Assembly (NCBI RefSeq): GCF_001544575.2
Contig: NZ_FCNY02000034.1
Coordinates: forward strand, 1 to 54,810
Direction of reading: 5' to 3'
Source of the DNA: Caballeronia cordobensis
GTDB lineage: Bacteria; Pseudomonadota; Gammaproteobacteria; Burkholderiales; Burkholderiaceae
DNA: 54,810 bases
Under the pieces are notes generated by a model. That model saw only the letters and a list, made by a program, of their open reading frames with translations, was not told the DNA's origin and did no database searches. Shown piece after piece: positions 42,327 to 51,885 of the stretch. Position numbers and translations under genes: made by a program. Positions within the stretch are counted from its first letter, which is position 1. Every line of letters begins with the position of its first letter.

Positions 42327-44105
42327 ATGGATACGCCCAACAACTCACTGATCACGCCCGACGCCAGAATGGGCCTGGCGGGCGCGCAACCGGGCGCAGC
42401 CGCTACGGCCGCTGCGGGCCCGAGCCTCGCGGGAGGCGCCGACTTCGGCGGCTTCACGCAGCGCGTGCCGATGCTCAACCAGTTCCGCTCGAATCCGCGC
42501 GTGCCGCTCATCGTGGCGGTCGCGATTCTGGTGATGGTGGTCGCCGGCCTCGTCATGTGGTCGCGCCAGCCGGACTATCGCGTGCTGTTCTCGAATCTCT
42601 CCGACCGGGACGGCGGCGCAATCGTTGCCGCGCTCCAGCAGGGCAACATTCCGTATAAGTTGTCCGACGGCGGCGGCGCCATTCTCGTGCCGGGCGAGCA
42701 GGTTCACGAAACGCGTCTGCGCCTTGCGAGCCAGGGCCTGCCGAAAAGCGGTTCGGTCGGCTTCGAGCTGATGGACAACCAGAAGTTCGGCATCAGCCAG
42801 TTCGCCGAGCAGATCAACTATCAGCGCGCGCTCGAAGGCGAGCTGGAGCGCACGATCGGCTCGATTTCGTCGGTGAAGTCGGCGCGCGTGCATCTGGCGA
42901 TTCCGAAGCCTTCCGTCTTCGTGCGCGACAAGGAACTGCCGACCGCCTCCGTGATGGTCAATCTGTATCCGGGCCGCGTGCTGGACGAAGGCCAGGTCGT
43001 CGCGATCGCGCACATGGTCGCCTCGGGCGTGGCGGACATGCCGGTGAAGAACGTCAATATCGTCGATCAGGACGGCAACCTGCTCACGAGCCAGAGCGCC
43101 GCGAACGGCCTCGACGCGTCGCAACTGAAGTACGTGCAGCAGATCGAGCACAACACGCAAAAGCGCATCGACGCGATCCTCTCGCCGCTCTTCGGCGCGG
43201 GCAACGCGCATTCGCAAGTGAGCGCGGACATCGACTTCTCGAAGCTGGAGCAGACCGCCGAGAGCTACGGCCCGAACGCCAGCCCGCAGAACACGGCGAT
43301 CCGCAGCCAGCAGTCGAGCGAATCGAGCGAAACCGGCGGCAGCAGCATCGGCGGCGTGCCGGGCGCGCTGTCGAACCAGCCGCCGCAGCCGGCTTCCGCG
43401 CCGGTGGATGCCGCCGCGTCGGGCGCTGCCGCCACCGCGAAAACCGGGCCGCAGAACCAGCGCAAGGACACGACCACGAACTACGAAGTCGACCGCACCG
43501 TGCGTCACTACGAGCAGGCGACGGGCGGCATCAAGCGGCTCTCGGTGGCGGTGGTCGTCAATTACGAAAAGAAGGTCGATGCGAAGGGCAACGTGACGAT
43601 GACGCCGCTCGCCGCCGACAAGCTCGCGCAGGTCCAGCAGCTCGTAAAGGACGCGATGGGCTTCGACGAGAAGCGCGGCGACTCGGTGAACGTCGTGAAC
43701 AGCGCCTTCTCGGCCGATCTGAACGTGACGCCCGAAGCGCCGTGGTGGCGCACCCCGCAGATGATCGCGTGGGGCGTTCAGGCGGCGAAGTACGCGGGCA
43801 TCGGCATCGTCGGGCTGTTCCTGTACTTCAGCATGGTGAAGCCGGCGATGAAGCGCGCCTTCCCGCCGCCGCCCGAAACCGCGCCGACGTTCGCCGCACC
43901 GGATGAACTTTCGCTGCTCGACGGCCCCGCCGCCGAGGGCGCGAAGAAGCTGGACGAAGACAAGGATGCCGAGGTGAGTCTGCTCGGTCATGAAAGCAAG
44001 AAAGCCAAATTCGATCGCAATCTCGACTACGCGCGCATGGTGGCGCGTCAGGACGCGAGAATCGTTGCGACGGTCGTAAAGAACTGGGTGTCCGATGAAC
44101 GCTGA
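42327..44105 (+). CDS. fliF: Flagellar MS-ring protein FliF
   Basis: A 592-residue inner-membrane protein that forms the MS ring and houses the export gate. It has two membrane helices: PLIVAVAILVMVVAGLVMW near residue 60 and one around ITGIGIVGLFLYFSM-like YAGIGIVGLFLYFSMV near residue 490. The ring-building motifs and the domain around NYQRALEGELERTIGSISSV are conserved. The C-terminal cytoplasmic tail binds FliG. It overlaps fliG by 11 bases. The start has a distant GGAG; no better alternative is close. Confidence 0.96.
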   Translation: MDTPNNSLITPDARMGLAGAQPGAAATAAAGPSLAGGADFGGFTQRVPMLNQFRSNPRVPLIVAVAILVMVVAGLVMWSRQPDYRVLFSNLSDRDGGAIVAALQQGNIPYKLSDGGGAILVPGEQVHETRLRLASQGLPKSGSVGFELMDNQKFGISQFAEQINYQRALEGELERTIGSISSVKSARVHLAIPKPSVFVRDKELPTASVMVNLYPGRVLDEGQVVAIAHMVASGVADMPVKNVNIVDQDGNLLTSQSAANGLDASQLKYVQQIEHNTQKRIDAILSPLFGAGNAHSQVSADIDFSKLEQTAESYGPNASPQNTAIRSQQSSESSETGGSSIGGVPGALSNQPPQPASAPVDAAASGAAATAKTGPQNQRKDTTTNYEVDRTVRHYEQATGGIKRLSVAVVVNYEKKVDAKGNVTMTPLAADKLAQVQQLVKDAMGFDEKRGDSVNVVNSAFSADLNVTPEAPWWRTPQMIAWGVQAAKYAGIGIVGLFLYFSMVKPAMKRAFPPPPETAPTFAAPDELSLLDGPAAEGAKKLDEDKDAEVSLLGHESKKAKFDRNLDYARMVARQDARIVATVVKNWVSDER

Positions 44106-45090
44106 AGGCCTGAACAAAGCCGCTCTCCTCCTGATGTCCGTCGGTGAGGAAGAAGCCGCCGAAGTATTCAAGTATCTCGCGCCGCGCGAGGTGCAGAAGA
44201 TCGGCGCGACGATGGCGGCGCTGAAGAACGTCACGCGCGAGCAGCTCGACAACGTGCTGACCGAATTCGTCAGCGAGGCGGAGCAGCACACCGCGCTCTC
44301 GCTCGATTCGAGCGAGTACATCCGCTCGGTGCTGACGAAGGCGCTCGGCGAAACCAAGGCCGGCGCGCTGATCGACCGTATCCTGCAAGGCAGCGACACG
44401 AGCGGTATCGAAGGCCTGAAGTGGATGGACTCGGGCGCGGTCGCGGAACTCATCAAGAACGAGCATCCGCAGATCATCGCGACGATTCTCGTGCACCTGG
44501 ACCGCGATCAGGCGTCGGAAATCGTTTCGCTGCTGACCGACCGCCTGCGCAACGACGTGCTCCTGCGCATCGCGACGCTCGACGGCATTCAGCCCGCCGC
44601 GCTGCGCGAGCTCGACGACGTGCTGACCACGCTCCTCTCCGGCAGCGACAACCTGAAGCGCGCGCCGATGGGCGGCATCCGCACGGCGGCCGAGATTCTC
44701 AACTTCATGTCGAGCAATCACGAAGAAGGCGTCATCTCGAACGTGCGCGAATACGACGCGGAACTCGCGCAGAAGATCATCGACCAGATGTTCGTGTTCG
44801 AGAACCTGCTGGATCTGGAAGACCGCGCGATCCAGTTGCTGCTGAAGGAAGTGGAGTCGGAAACGCTGATCGTCTCGCTGAAGGGCGCGCAGCCCGCGCT
44901 GCGCCAGAAGTTCCTGTCGAACATGTCGCAGCGCGCGGCCGAACTGCTCGCGGAAGACCTCGATTCGCGCGGTCCGGTGCGCGTGTCGGAAGTCGAGCAG
45001 CAGCAGCGCAAGATTCTGCAGATCGTCCGCAATCTCGCGGAAAACGGTCAGATCCAGCTAGGCGGCAAGGCGGAGGACGCGTATGTCTGA
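44095..45090 (+). CDS. fliG: Flagellar motor switch protein FliG
   Basis: A 331-residue C-ring protein. The N-terminal domain binds FliF, the middle EHPQ motif is present (NEHPQIIATILVHL), and the C-terminal torque domain contains charged residues (for example in LLKEVESETLIVSLKGA) that interact with the stator. The length is family-typical (331 in E. coli). Translation is coupled to both neighbours by overlap (11 bases with fliF, 8 with fliH). Confidence 0.97.
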   Translation: MNAEGLNKAALLLMSVGEEEAAEVFKYLAPREVQKIGATMAALKNVTREQLDNVLTEFVSEAEQHTALSLDSSEYIRSVLTKALGETKAGALIDRILQGSDTSGIEGLKWMDSGAVAELIKNEHPQIIATILVHLDRDQASEIVSLLTDRLRNDVLLRIATLDGIQPAALRELDDVLTTLLSGSDNLKRAPMGGIRTAAEILNFMSSNHEEGVISNVREYDAELAQKIIDQMFVFENLLDLEDRAIQLLLKEVESETLIVSLKGAQPALRQKFLSNMSQRAAELLAEDLDSRGPVRVSEVEQQQRKILQIVRNLAENGQIQLGGKAEDAYV

Positions 45091-45757
45091 TGCGCGCACC
45101 CAGAAGGCGCCGCTCTCGGCTTATCAGCGCTGGGAGATGGCGTCGTTCGATCCGGTCGAAGTCAAGGCCGACGACGGCGCGGCGGAACAGGCCGCGCTCG
45201 AAGCGCACCTGCGCCGCGTCGAGGAAGACGCGTATCAGCAAGGGCTCGCGAAGGGGCATGTTGCGGGCCAGGCGCTCGGCTATCAGGCCGGCTACGAGCA
45301 AGGCCAGGCGAAGGGTTTCGACGACGGCCGCAAGGAAGCGCTGGCTCAGGCCGCGCGGATCGCCGAGATCGCCGACGCGTTCAAGACCGCGTTGCAGGCC
45401 GCCGACGCCGCCATCGCGGAATCGCTTGCGGAACTCGCCGTCGATATCGCGCAGCAGGTCGTGCGCCAGCATCTCGCGCTCGATCCGACCGCGCTCGTCG
45501 CGGTGGCGCGTGAAGTGATCGCCGCGGAACCGGCGCTCGCGGGCGATCCGACGCTCGTCGTCAATCCCGCCGACATGCCGATCGTCGATGCGTACTTGAA
45601 AGACGAACTCGAAGGCGCGGGCTGGACCGTGCGCCCGGACCCGGTCGTCGAGCGCGGCGGCTGCAAGGCGCACGCCGCGACCGGCGAGATCGACTCGACC
45701 AACGTGTCGCGCTGGGAGCGCGTCGTGGCCGCTTTGGGGAGAAACAAGCCGTGGTGA
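45083..45757 (+). CDS. fliH: Flagellar assembly protein FliH
   Basis: A 224-residue regulator of the export ATPase FliI. The middle is glycine- and glutamine-rich with a GxxxG-like pattern (AKGHVAGQALGYQAGYEQGQ), characteristic of FliH stalks. The C-terminal domain includes AELAVDIAQQVVRQHLALDP, which fits its FliI-binding role. It overlaps fliG and fliI. Confidence 0.94.
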   Translation: MSDARTQKAPLSAYQRWEMASFDPVEVKADDGAAEQAALEAHLRRVEEDAYQQGLAKGHVAGQALGYQAGYEQGQAKGFDDGRKEALAQAARIAEIADAFKTALQAADAAIAESLAELAVDIAQQVVRQHLALDPTALVAVAREVIAAEPALAGDPTLVVNPADMPIVDAYLKDELEGAGWTVRPDPVVERGGCKAHAATGEIDSTNVSRWERVVAALGRNKPW

Positions 45758-47274
45758 ACCAACGGATCACGCAGGATGGCCTCTCCGCGCTCGAACAGGA
45801 ACTCGCGCGCGCATCGTTCGGCCCGCTCGCCGCTGACGACGACTTCGACACCGAGCCCGACGCGCATGCTGCGCGCACCATCGCCGAACTGGCCGATATC
45901 GCCGGCAATCCGCATATCGACGCGTGGCGCGAGAAGCTCGATGCGCTGCGCTCGCGCAATGCGATCGCGAAGCCGCTGCGTCCGTGCGGGCGGCTGACGC
46001 GTGCGGCCGGTCTCGTGCTGGAAGCCGTCGGCCTCAAGATGGGCGTCGGCGCCGAATGCATGATCGAACTGCCGCCGGGCAGCGCGATTCCGACCGCCGA
46101 AGCCGAAGTCGTCGGCTTCGCGGGCGACAAGCTCTTTCTGATGCCGACCACGGAAACGGGCGGCTTGCTGCCCGGCGCGCGCGTCTATCCGCTCGAAAGC
46201 GCGCCGATCAACGATCCGATGGCGGGCGCGAAGCGTTTGCCCGTTGGCTGGGAAATGCTCGGCCGCGTGGTCGATGCGTCGGGCCGTCCGCTCGACGGCC
46301 TCGGCCCGCTCGGCGCGAAAGTCGATGCGCCGCTGTCCGCGCCGGTCATCAATCCGCTGAACCGCGAGCCGATTCACAAGGTGCTCGATGTCGGCGTGCG
46401 CGCGATCAATTCGCTGCTGACCGTGGGACGCGGTCAGCGCATGGGCTTGTTCGCGGGCTCGGGCGTCGGCAAGTCGGTGCTGCTCGGAACGATGGCGCGC
46501 TACACGAGCGCGGAAGTGATCGTGATCGGGCTGATTGGCGAACGCGGCCGCGAAGTGAAGGAGTTCATCGAGCAGATTCTGGGCGAGGACGGTCTCGCGC
46601 GCTCGGTGGTCGTCGCCGCGCCCGCGGATGTTTCGCCCGTGCTGCGGATGCAGGCCGCGGCCTACACGACCTCGCTCGCCGAATATTTCCGCGACCAGGG
46701 CAAGCACGTCTTGATGCTGATGGATTCGCTGACGCGTTACGCGATGGCGCAGCGCGAGATTGCGCTGGCGATCGGCGAGCCGCCCGCGACGAAGGGCTAT
46801 CCGCCGTCGGTGTTCGCGAAGCTGCCCGCGCTCGTCGAGCGCACCGGCAACGGCCCGGAAGGCGGCGGTTCGATCACGGCGTTCTACACCGTGCTCACCG
46901 AAGGCGACGATCAGCAGGACCCGATCGCCGATTCGGCGCGCGCGATCCTCGACGGCCATATCGTGCTGAACCGGTCGCTGGCCGAGGCGGGGCACTATCC
47001 GGCCATCGACATCGAGCAATCGATCAGCCGTGCGATGACCGCGCTCATCGACGACAAACATCTGGAGCGCGTGCGTCTTTTCAAGCAGATGCTGTCGCGC
47101 TACCAGCGCAACAAGGATCTCATCAACGTGGGCGCGTATTCGAGCGGTCGCGATGCGCTGCTCGATCGCGCCATCGCGCTGTATCCGCGCATGGAGTCGT
47201 TCTTGCAGCAAGGGTTTCGCGAAGAGGCGCCGTTCGAGCCGAGCATCGCGATGTTGAATCAACTGTTCGAATAG
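45751..47274 (+). CDS. fliI: Flagellum-specific ATP synthase FliI
   Basis: A 507-residue type III export ATPase related to F1-beta. Walker A is GLFAGSGVGKS, Walker B is VLMLMDSLTRYA, and PPATKGYPPSVFAKLPALVE is the family's DELSEED-like region neighbour. The N-terminus is longer than in E. coli (457), with a variable region before LRPCGRLTRAAGLVLE. The start is GTG at 45751 or GTG at 45754, both overlapping the fliH stop. Confidence 0.96.
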   Translation: MVNQRITQDGLSALEQELARASFGPLAADDDFDTEPDAHAARTIAELADIAGNPHIDAWREKLDALRSRNAIAKPLRPCGRLTRAAGLVLEAVGLKMGVGAECMIELPPGSAIPTAEAEVVGFAGDKLFLMPTTETGGLLPGARVYPLESAPINDPMAGAKRLPVGWEMLGRVVDASGRPLDGLGPLGAKVDAPLSAPVINPLNREPIHKVLDVGVRAINSLLTVGRGQRMGLFAGSGVGKSVLLGTMARYTSAEVIVIGLIGERGREVKEFIEQILGEDGLARSVVVAAPADVSPVLRMQAAAYTTSLAEYFRDQGKHVLMLMDSLTRYAMAQREIALAIGEPPATKGYPPSVFAKLPALVERTGNGPEGGGSITAFYTVLTEGDDQQDPIADSARAILDGHIVLNRSLAEAGHYPAIDIEQSISRAMTALIDDKHLERVRLFKQMLSRYQRNKDLINVGAYSSGRDALLDRAIALYPRMESFLQQGFREEAPFEPSIAMLNQLFE

Positions 47275-47339
47275 TTTTCGACTAGTATCCAAAGCATTCG
47301 TCACAAGAAAGCATAAAGACCATACGGGACCGCCACGCC

Positions 47340-47795
47340 ATGTCCAAGAATCTGCCGATCAACACGCTCATCGAACTCGCCGAAGAGGAACTCGACGCCG
47401 CCACGAAACGACTCGGCAAGCTCCAGCAGGAGCGAGACGAAATCGAGACGCAGCTCAATTCGCTCGTGACGTATCGCGACGAGTATCACGCACGGTTCAC
47501 GGCATCGGCGCAGGAAGGCACCACGGCGCAGACGCTGCGCAATTTCCAGGCGTTCGTCGATACGCTCGATAACGCGATCGCGCAGCAGCGCACGGCGCTC
47601 ATCATGGCGGACCAGCGCATCGAGTCGGCCAAGCCCGACTGGCGTCTCAAGAAACAGAAGCTCGGCAGCTACGAAGTGCTGGCCGCGCGCGGCGAGGCGA
47701 TGCTCGCGAAGAAGGCCGCGCGCGTCGAGCAGCGCGAGTCCGACGAGCACGCCGCGAAGATTCTGCGTATGCGCGCCGAGCGGGCTTCGTCGTAA
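47340..47795 (+). CDS. fliJ: Flagellar export protein FliJ
   Basis: A 151-residue coiled-coil protein that sits in the FliI hexamer and connects it to FlhA. Heptad-like stretches run through LAEEELDAATKRLGKLQQER and the C-terminal region (RVEQRESDEHAAKILRMRAE). Position between fliI and fliK supports the call. Confidence 0.92.
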   Translation: MSKNLPINTLIELAEEELDAATKRLGKLQQERDEIETQLNSLVTYRDEYHARFTASAQEGTTAQTLRNFQAFVDTLDNAIAQQRTALIMADQRIESAKPDWRLKKQKLGSYEVLAARGEAMLAKKAARVEQRESDEHAAKILRMRAERASS

Positions 47796-47822
47796 TCCAA
47801 ATTTTTTGCTTAGAGATTTTTC

Positions 47823-49181
47823 ATGTCCTCCGTTTCTCTTCTGGGCGCGCTTTCCGGCGCGGCTTCGTCTTCTCAGGCCGCAAGCAAACGCGCGGCGAGC
47901 GCGGGCGCTTCGTTCGGCATGACGCTGCAAAACATCGCCGACAAGGCCCATGCCGACGCGCAGGCGGCGCAGGCGCTGGCGGATTCATCGTCCGACAAGT
48001 CGAGCGTGCATGACGCGCCGAAGCCGGATGACAGCGCATCGGCGAAGTCGTCGAGCGACGACACGCAGGCTGCGTCGAAGCCCGATCACGCTGACGCGCC
48101 GAAAGAGGCATCGAAGAATACGGACAAGACGGAGACGGCGGACGCATCGAAGCCCGCGCCGGCGCAACCGGCCCATTCGTCCGCCGATGCCGCCGCCGCA
48201 GCGCAAGCGAAAGCGCGCGCCGACGCCGCGAATGCCGACGACACCGACGCCACGCTCGCCGATCTGACCGATGCGGCTACGCTCGTGACGGCGAACGCCT
48301 CGACCTCGACCGATGACGCGAAGTCCACGGGCGAGACGCACAAGCCCGGCGATGCGAAATCCGCGCAGGATGCGTTGCAGGCGGCGCTTGCGGCGCTCAA
48401 CAATGCGCAGGCGAATCCGGCGCCCGTGAATGGCGCGGCGTCGAGCGCACGCGAGGGCGCGAAGGGCGACGAGGAAGGCGGTCTCCTGGGCAAGGGCGGA
48501 AAGGGCGCGAGCCTGATCGGGCTTGTGGCCAACACGAAGATCGACGACAAAGCCGCTGACGCAGCCGCGCTCGCAAGCGCGCAGGCCGCGGCGACGACGC
48601 CGGCGGACGCCGCGACCGCCGCCTACAAGCAGGCCGCCGATGCGGCCGCGCATGCGGTGGCGATGCAATCGGTATCGGCGAATGCGGCGGTATCGAGTCC
48701 GCAGGGCGCGATGGCGTCGGCGACGAGCGCGGCGATCGCACCGCACGTGGGCGCATCGGGCTGGGACGATGCGTTCAGTCAGAAGGTCGTGTTTCTCTCG
48801 AAGGCGGATCAGCAGAGTGCTGAACTTACGCTGAATCCGAAGGATCTCGGGCCGTTGCAAGTGACGTTGCAGGTTTCGGAGAATCACGCGCACGCGTTGT
48901 TCGTGTCGCAGCATCAACAGGTGCGGGAGGCGGTCGAGGCCGCCATGCCGAAGCTGCGGGAGGCGATGGAGGCTAATGGCATCAGCCTTGGGAGTGCTTC
49001 TGTTTCGGATGGGTCGGCGTTTGCGCGGCAGCAGAATGGGGGCGAGGGGCGGGGTGGTTCTTCTTCCTCTGGACCTGGTGGGCGGGGGATTGGCGGTGTC
49101 GCGGGGGCGGTTGGTGCTGGTGGTGTGAGTGTGAGTGTGCCTGTGAGGCGTACTGTCGGGCTTGTCGATACGTTTGCTTGA
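47823..49181 (+). CDS. fliK: Flagellar hook-length control protein FliK
   Basis: A 452-residue molecular ruler secreted during hook growth. The long N-terminal region is Ala/Asp/Lys-rich low-complexity; the C-terminal Flg_hook domain is clear (LSKADQQSAELTLNPKDLGP, LQVTLQVSENHAHALFVSQH and VREAVEAAMPKLREAMEANG). It is in the classical fliJ-fliK position. The last 70 codons change abruptly to G/T-ending codons and encode a glycine/serine-rich tail that abuts the repeat element. A T6 run follows the stop at once. Confidence 0.92.
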   Translation: MSSVSLLGALSGAASSSQAASKRAASAGASFGMTLQNIADKAHADAQAAQALADSSSDKSSVHDAPKPDDSASAKSSSDDTQAASKPDHADAPKEASKNTDKTETADASKPAPAQPAHSSADAAAAAQAKARADAANADDTDATLADLTDAATLVTANASTSTDDAKSTGETHKPGDAKSAQDALQAALAALNNAQANPAPVNGAASSAREGAKGDEEGGLLGKGGKGASLIGLVANTKIDDKAADAAALASAQAAATTPADAATAAYKQAADAAAHAVAMQSVSANAAVSSPQGAMASATSAAIAPHVGASGWDDAFSQKVVFLSKADQQSAELTLNPKDLGPLQVTLQVSENHAHALFVSQHQQVREAVEAAMPKLREAMEANGISLGSASVSDGSAFARQQNGGEGRGGSSSSGPGGRGIGGVAGAVGAGGVSVSVPVRRTVGLVDTFA

Positions 49182-49193
49182 GTTTTTTGATTC

Positions 49194-49802
49194 GCCGGAT
49201 CCCGTTTTCATGTCGGTCTATTAGCACTGCCCCTCCCCGGGGCGGGGGTAACTTTCTTTGCTGCTGCAAAGAAAGTCACCAAAGAAAGCAGCTTTGTCAC
49301 CGCCCGCGGTCACACGCACGTTGGCCACTCTTCTCCTCGGGGAACGGCCCTCGCCTAAAGAGTGCCCTCACAAGCCCAATCGGGCTTGGATCGCGCACGG
49401 TCCGTCACATCGCACCGCTTAACGAACTGGTACAGCCATTTCAAGTTCCAGCCCGCTTCGCGGCCGACGGGAAGAGCGGGTTTGCGTGCGCATTCGTGTT
49501 CGTTGGTTTCCCTCGCATACCCCACGGCAGCGCGAAGCGCTGTGCCGAAGCTATTTCGTGCTGAACCAGCGCGTTCGAAGTTATGGCTGGTCAGACCGTG
49601 CGCGATCCACGCCCGGTTAGGCCTGTGAGGGCACTCTTTAGGCGAGGGCCGTTCCCCGAGGAGAAAAATGGCCAACGTGCGTGTGACCGCGGGCGGTGAC
49701 AAAGCTGCTTTCTTTGGTGACTTTCTTTGCAGCAGCAAAGAAAGTTACCCCCGCCCCGGGGAGGGGCAGTGCTAATAAACCGACACGAATACGGGATCCG
49801 GC
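49194..49802. repeat. Complete 609-bp palindromic element between fliK and fliL
   Basis: Starts GCCGGATCCCG and ends CGGGATCCGGC. The left arm (about 49194-49411) and right arm (about 49590-49802) are near-identical inverted copies; only the central 180 bases differ. Each arm contains CCCCTCCCCGGGGCGGGGG, a hairpin ACTTTCTTTGC-TGCT-GCAAAGAAAGT (49251-49276), and in the left arm AAGCCC-AATC-GGGCTT (49372-49387). T6 (49183-49188) precedes and A8 follows. Open frames inside reappear in every copy and are not credible genes. Confidence 0.9.
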
Positions 49803-49936
49803 AAAAAAAACCAAACCCAAAAACGCCAAGCCCGCGCAGGGCAAAAAGCTGGAATAACCCCAAATCCCCCCTCTGTTCGACCCATCGCTTTACACCCCGA
49901 TAGCCAACAATTCACCCTATCGAAAGAGGCAAGCAA

Positions 49937-50425
49937 ATGGCTACCACGACTGCAAACCAGCAACCCATCGCTCCCGCGAAGAGCGGCAAGCTCAAAAAGA
50001 TCCTGATCATCGCCGTCGGGGCGATCGTGCTTCTCGGCGCGGGAGCCGGAGGCGCCTACTTCTTCCTCGGCAAGAATCACGGCCCGGCCAAGCCCGCTCC
50101 GGAACCGCCGCCCGTGTTTTTCCCGCTCGAATCGCTCACCGTGAATCTGCAATCCGACGACGGCGCCATGCACTATCTCCGCGCCGGTCTCACGCTCAAG
50201 CTGAAGGACGAAAAGGTCCAGTTGCTCGTCACCGAGCACATGCCCGAAGTCCGCAGCCGCGTGCTGCTCCTGCTCTCCGGCAAACGCCCCGACGATCTCG
50301 CATCGGTCGACGGCAAAAGGCAGCTCGCAGGCGAACTGCGCGCCGCAGTCGAGACGGCGGCGAGCACCACGGAAAAACCGGTGCGCATCGAAGAAGTGCT
50401 GTTCACCGAATTCGTCGTTCAGTAA
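49937..50425 (+). CDS. fliL: Flagellar basal-body protein FliL
   Basis: A 162-residue inner-membrane protein that stabilises stator function. A single membrane helix (KILIIAVGAIVLLGAGAGGA) is followed by the stomatin-like periplasmic domain with FFPLESLTVNLQSDDGAMHY and the C-terminal VLFTEFVVQ. The leader just before its ATG (49909-49931) and its first codons are duplicated upstream of fliP. It starts the fliLMNO block after the palindromic element. Confidence 0.94.
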   Translation: MATTTANQQPIAPAKSGKLKKILIIAVGAIVLLGAGAGGAYFFLGKNHGPAKPAPEPPPVFFPLESLTVNLQSDDGAMHYLRAGLTLKLKDEKVQLLVTEHMPEVRSRVLLLLSGKRPDDLASVDGKRQLAGELRAAVETAASTTEKPVRIEEVLFTEFVVQ

Positions 50426-50450
50426 CGGCCGCATCAACGAGTAAAGAGCC

Positions 50451-51449
50451 ATGGGCCACGAAGAGTTCATGTCGCAGGAGGAGGTCGATGCCCTGCTCAA
50501 GGGCGTCACCGGCGAAATCGATCAGGAAGCTGACGAGAAAAAGCCCGCCGGCGTACGTCCGTACAACATCGCGACGCAGGAACGCATCGTCCGCGGCCGG
50601 ATGCCCGGCCTCGAAATCATTAACGACCGCTTCGCGCGCCTCATGCGCGTGGGCATCTTCAACTTCATGCGGCGTTCGGCGGAAATTTCCGTCGGCCCGG
50701 TGAAGGTGCAGAAATACAGCGAGTTCACCCGCAATCTGCCGATCCCGACGAACCTGAACCTCGTCCACGTGAAGCCCCTGCGCGGCACGTCGCTGTTCGT
50801 GTTCGATCCGAACCTCGTGTTCTTCGTGGTCGATAACCTGTTCGGCGGCGACGGGCGCTTTCACACGCGCGTCGAAGGCCGCGAGTTCACGCAGACCGAG
50901 CAGCGCATCATCAGCAAGCTGCTGAATCTCGTGTTCGAGCACTACGCGACGTCGTGGCGCAGCGTGAAGCCGCTGCAGTTCGAATACATGCGCTCGGAGA
51001 TGCACACGCAGTTCGCGAACGTGGCGACGCCGAACGAGATCGTCATCGTGACGCAGTTCACGATCGAGTTCGGCTCGACGGGCGGCACGCTGCACATCTG
51101 CATGCCGTACTCGATGATCGAGCCGATTCGCGACGTGCTCTCCTCGCCGATTCAGGGCGAAGCGCTCGAAGTGGACCGCCGCTGGGTGCGCGTGCTGTCG
51201 CAGCAGGTGCAGACGGCGGAAGTCGAACTGTCGGTGGATCTCGCCGAGATCCGCTCGTCGTTCGAGCAGATTTTGAACATGCGCGCTGGCGACGTGCTGC
51301 CGATCGACATACCGGAGCAGGTCGTCGCGAAAGTGGATGGCGTGCCGGTCATGGAATGCGGCTACGGAATTTTCAATGGTCAATACGCGCTGCGCGTACA
51401 GAAGATGATCAGCGCGACCGACACGATGAAGGAAGGTGGATATGAGTGA
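50451..51449 (+). CDS. fliM: Flagellar motor switch protein FliM
   Basis: A 332-residue C-ring protein that binds phospho-CheY. The N-terminal EEFMSQEEVDALLKGVTGE contains the CheY-binding peptide; the CheC-like middle domain includes RPYNIATQERIVRGRMPGLE, and the SpoA domain is at the C-terminus. It starts 25 bases after fliL and overlaps fliN by 8 bases. Confidence 0.96.
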   Translation: MGHEEFMSQEEVDALLKGVTGEIDQEADEKKPAGVRPYNIATQERIVRGRMPGLEIINDRFARLMRVGIFNFMRRSAEISVGPVKVQKYSEFTRNLPIPTNLNLVHVKPLRGTSLFVFDPNLVFFVVDNLFGGDGRFHTRVEGREFTQTEQRIISKLLNLVFEHYATSWRSVKPLQFEYMRSEMHTQFANVATPNEIVIVTQFTIEFGSTGGTLHICMPYSMIEPIRDVLSSPIQGEALEVDRRWVRVLSQQVQTAEVELSVDLAEIRSSFEQILNMRAGDVLPIDIPEQVVAKVDGVPVMECGYGIFNGQYALRVQKMISATDTMKEGGYE

Positions 51450-51885
51450 CCTGATGCAGGAAGGCACGCTGCCGGGCTCGCCCGGCGCGGACGAAAAGAG
51501 CGACGAGCTCATGATGGACGACTGGGCGAGCGCGCTCGCCGAGCAGAACGGCAACGACGTGCCTGTCGCGGCGAGCGCCGGCGTGTTCCAGCCGCTGTCG
51601 AAGGCCGCGCCGCCGTCGACGCGCAACGACATCGACATGATTCTCGACATCCCCGTGCAGATGACGGTGGAACTCGGGCGCACGAAGATCGCGATCCGCA
51701 ACCTGCTGCAACTGGCGCAAGGCTCGGTCGTGGAACTCGACGGCCTCGCCGGCGAACCGATGGACGTGCTCGTGAACGGCTGTCTCATCGCGCAGGGCGA
51801 AGTGGTCGTCGTCAACGACAAGTTCGGCATTCGCCTGACCGACATCATCACGCCGTCGGAACGTATCCGGAAATTGAATCGATGA
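51442..51885 (+). CDS. fliN: Flagellar motor switch protein FliN
   Basis: A 147-residue C-ring protein. The SpoA domain is intact: DMILDIPVQMTVELGRTKIA, IRNLLQLAQGSVVELDGLAG and VVVVNDKFGIRLTDII. ATG 51442 follows AAGG with good spacing; a GTG at 51436 is also in frame. It overlaps fliM by 8 and fliO by 4 bases. Confidence 0.96.
   Translation: MSDLMQEGTLPGSPGADEKSDELMMDDWASALAEQNGNDVPVAASAGVFQPLSKAAPPSTRNDIDMILDIPVQMTVELGRTKIAIRNLLQLAQGSVVELDGLAGEPMDVLVNGCLIAQGEVVVVNDKFGIRLTDIITPSERIRKLNR

Noticed and set aside
42345..44477. 710-codon minus-strand frame opposite fliF and fliG
   Set aside because: Antisense shadow; the conserved flagellar genes on the plus strand explain the region.
49194..49802. 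Insertion sequence or CRISPR-like array
   Set aside because: No transposase gene, no short terminal repeats with target duplications visible, and no regular spacer-repeat pattern.
49877..49903. Possible sigma-28 promoter before fliL (CCCGATAG)
   Set aside because: The -10-like octamer has no TAAAG element 11 bases upstream.
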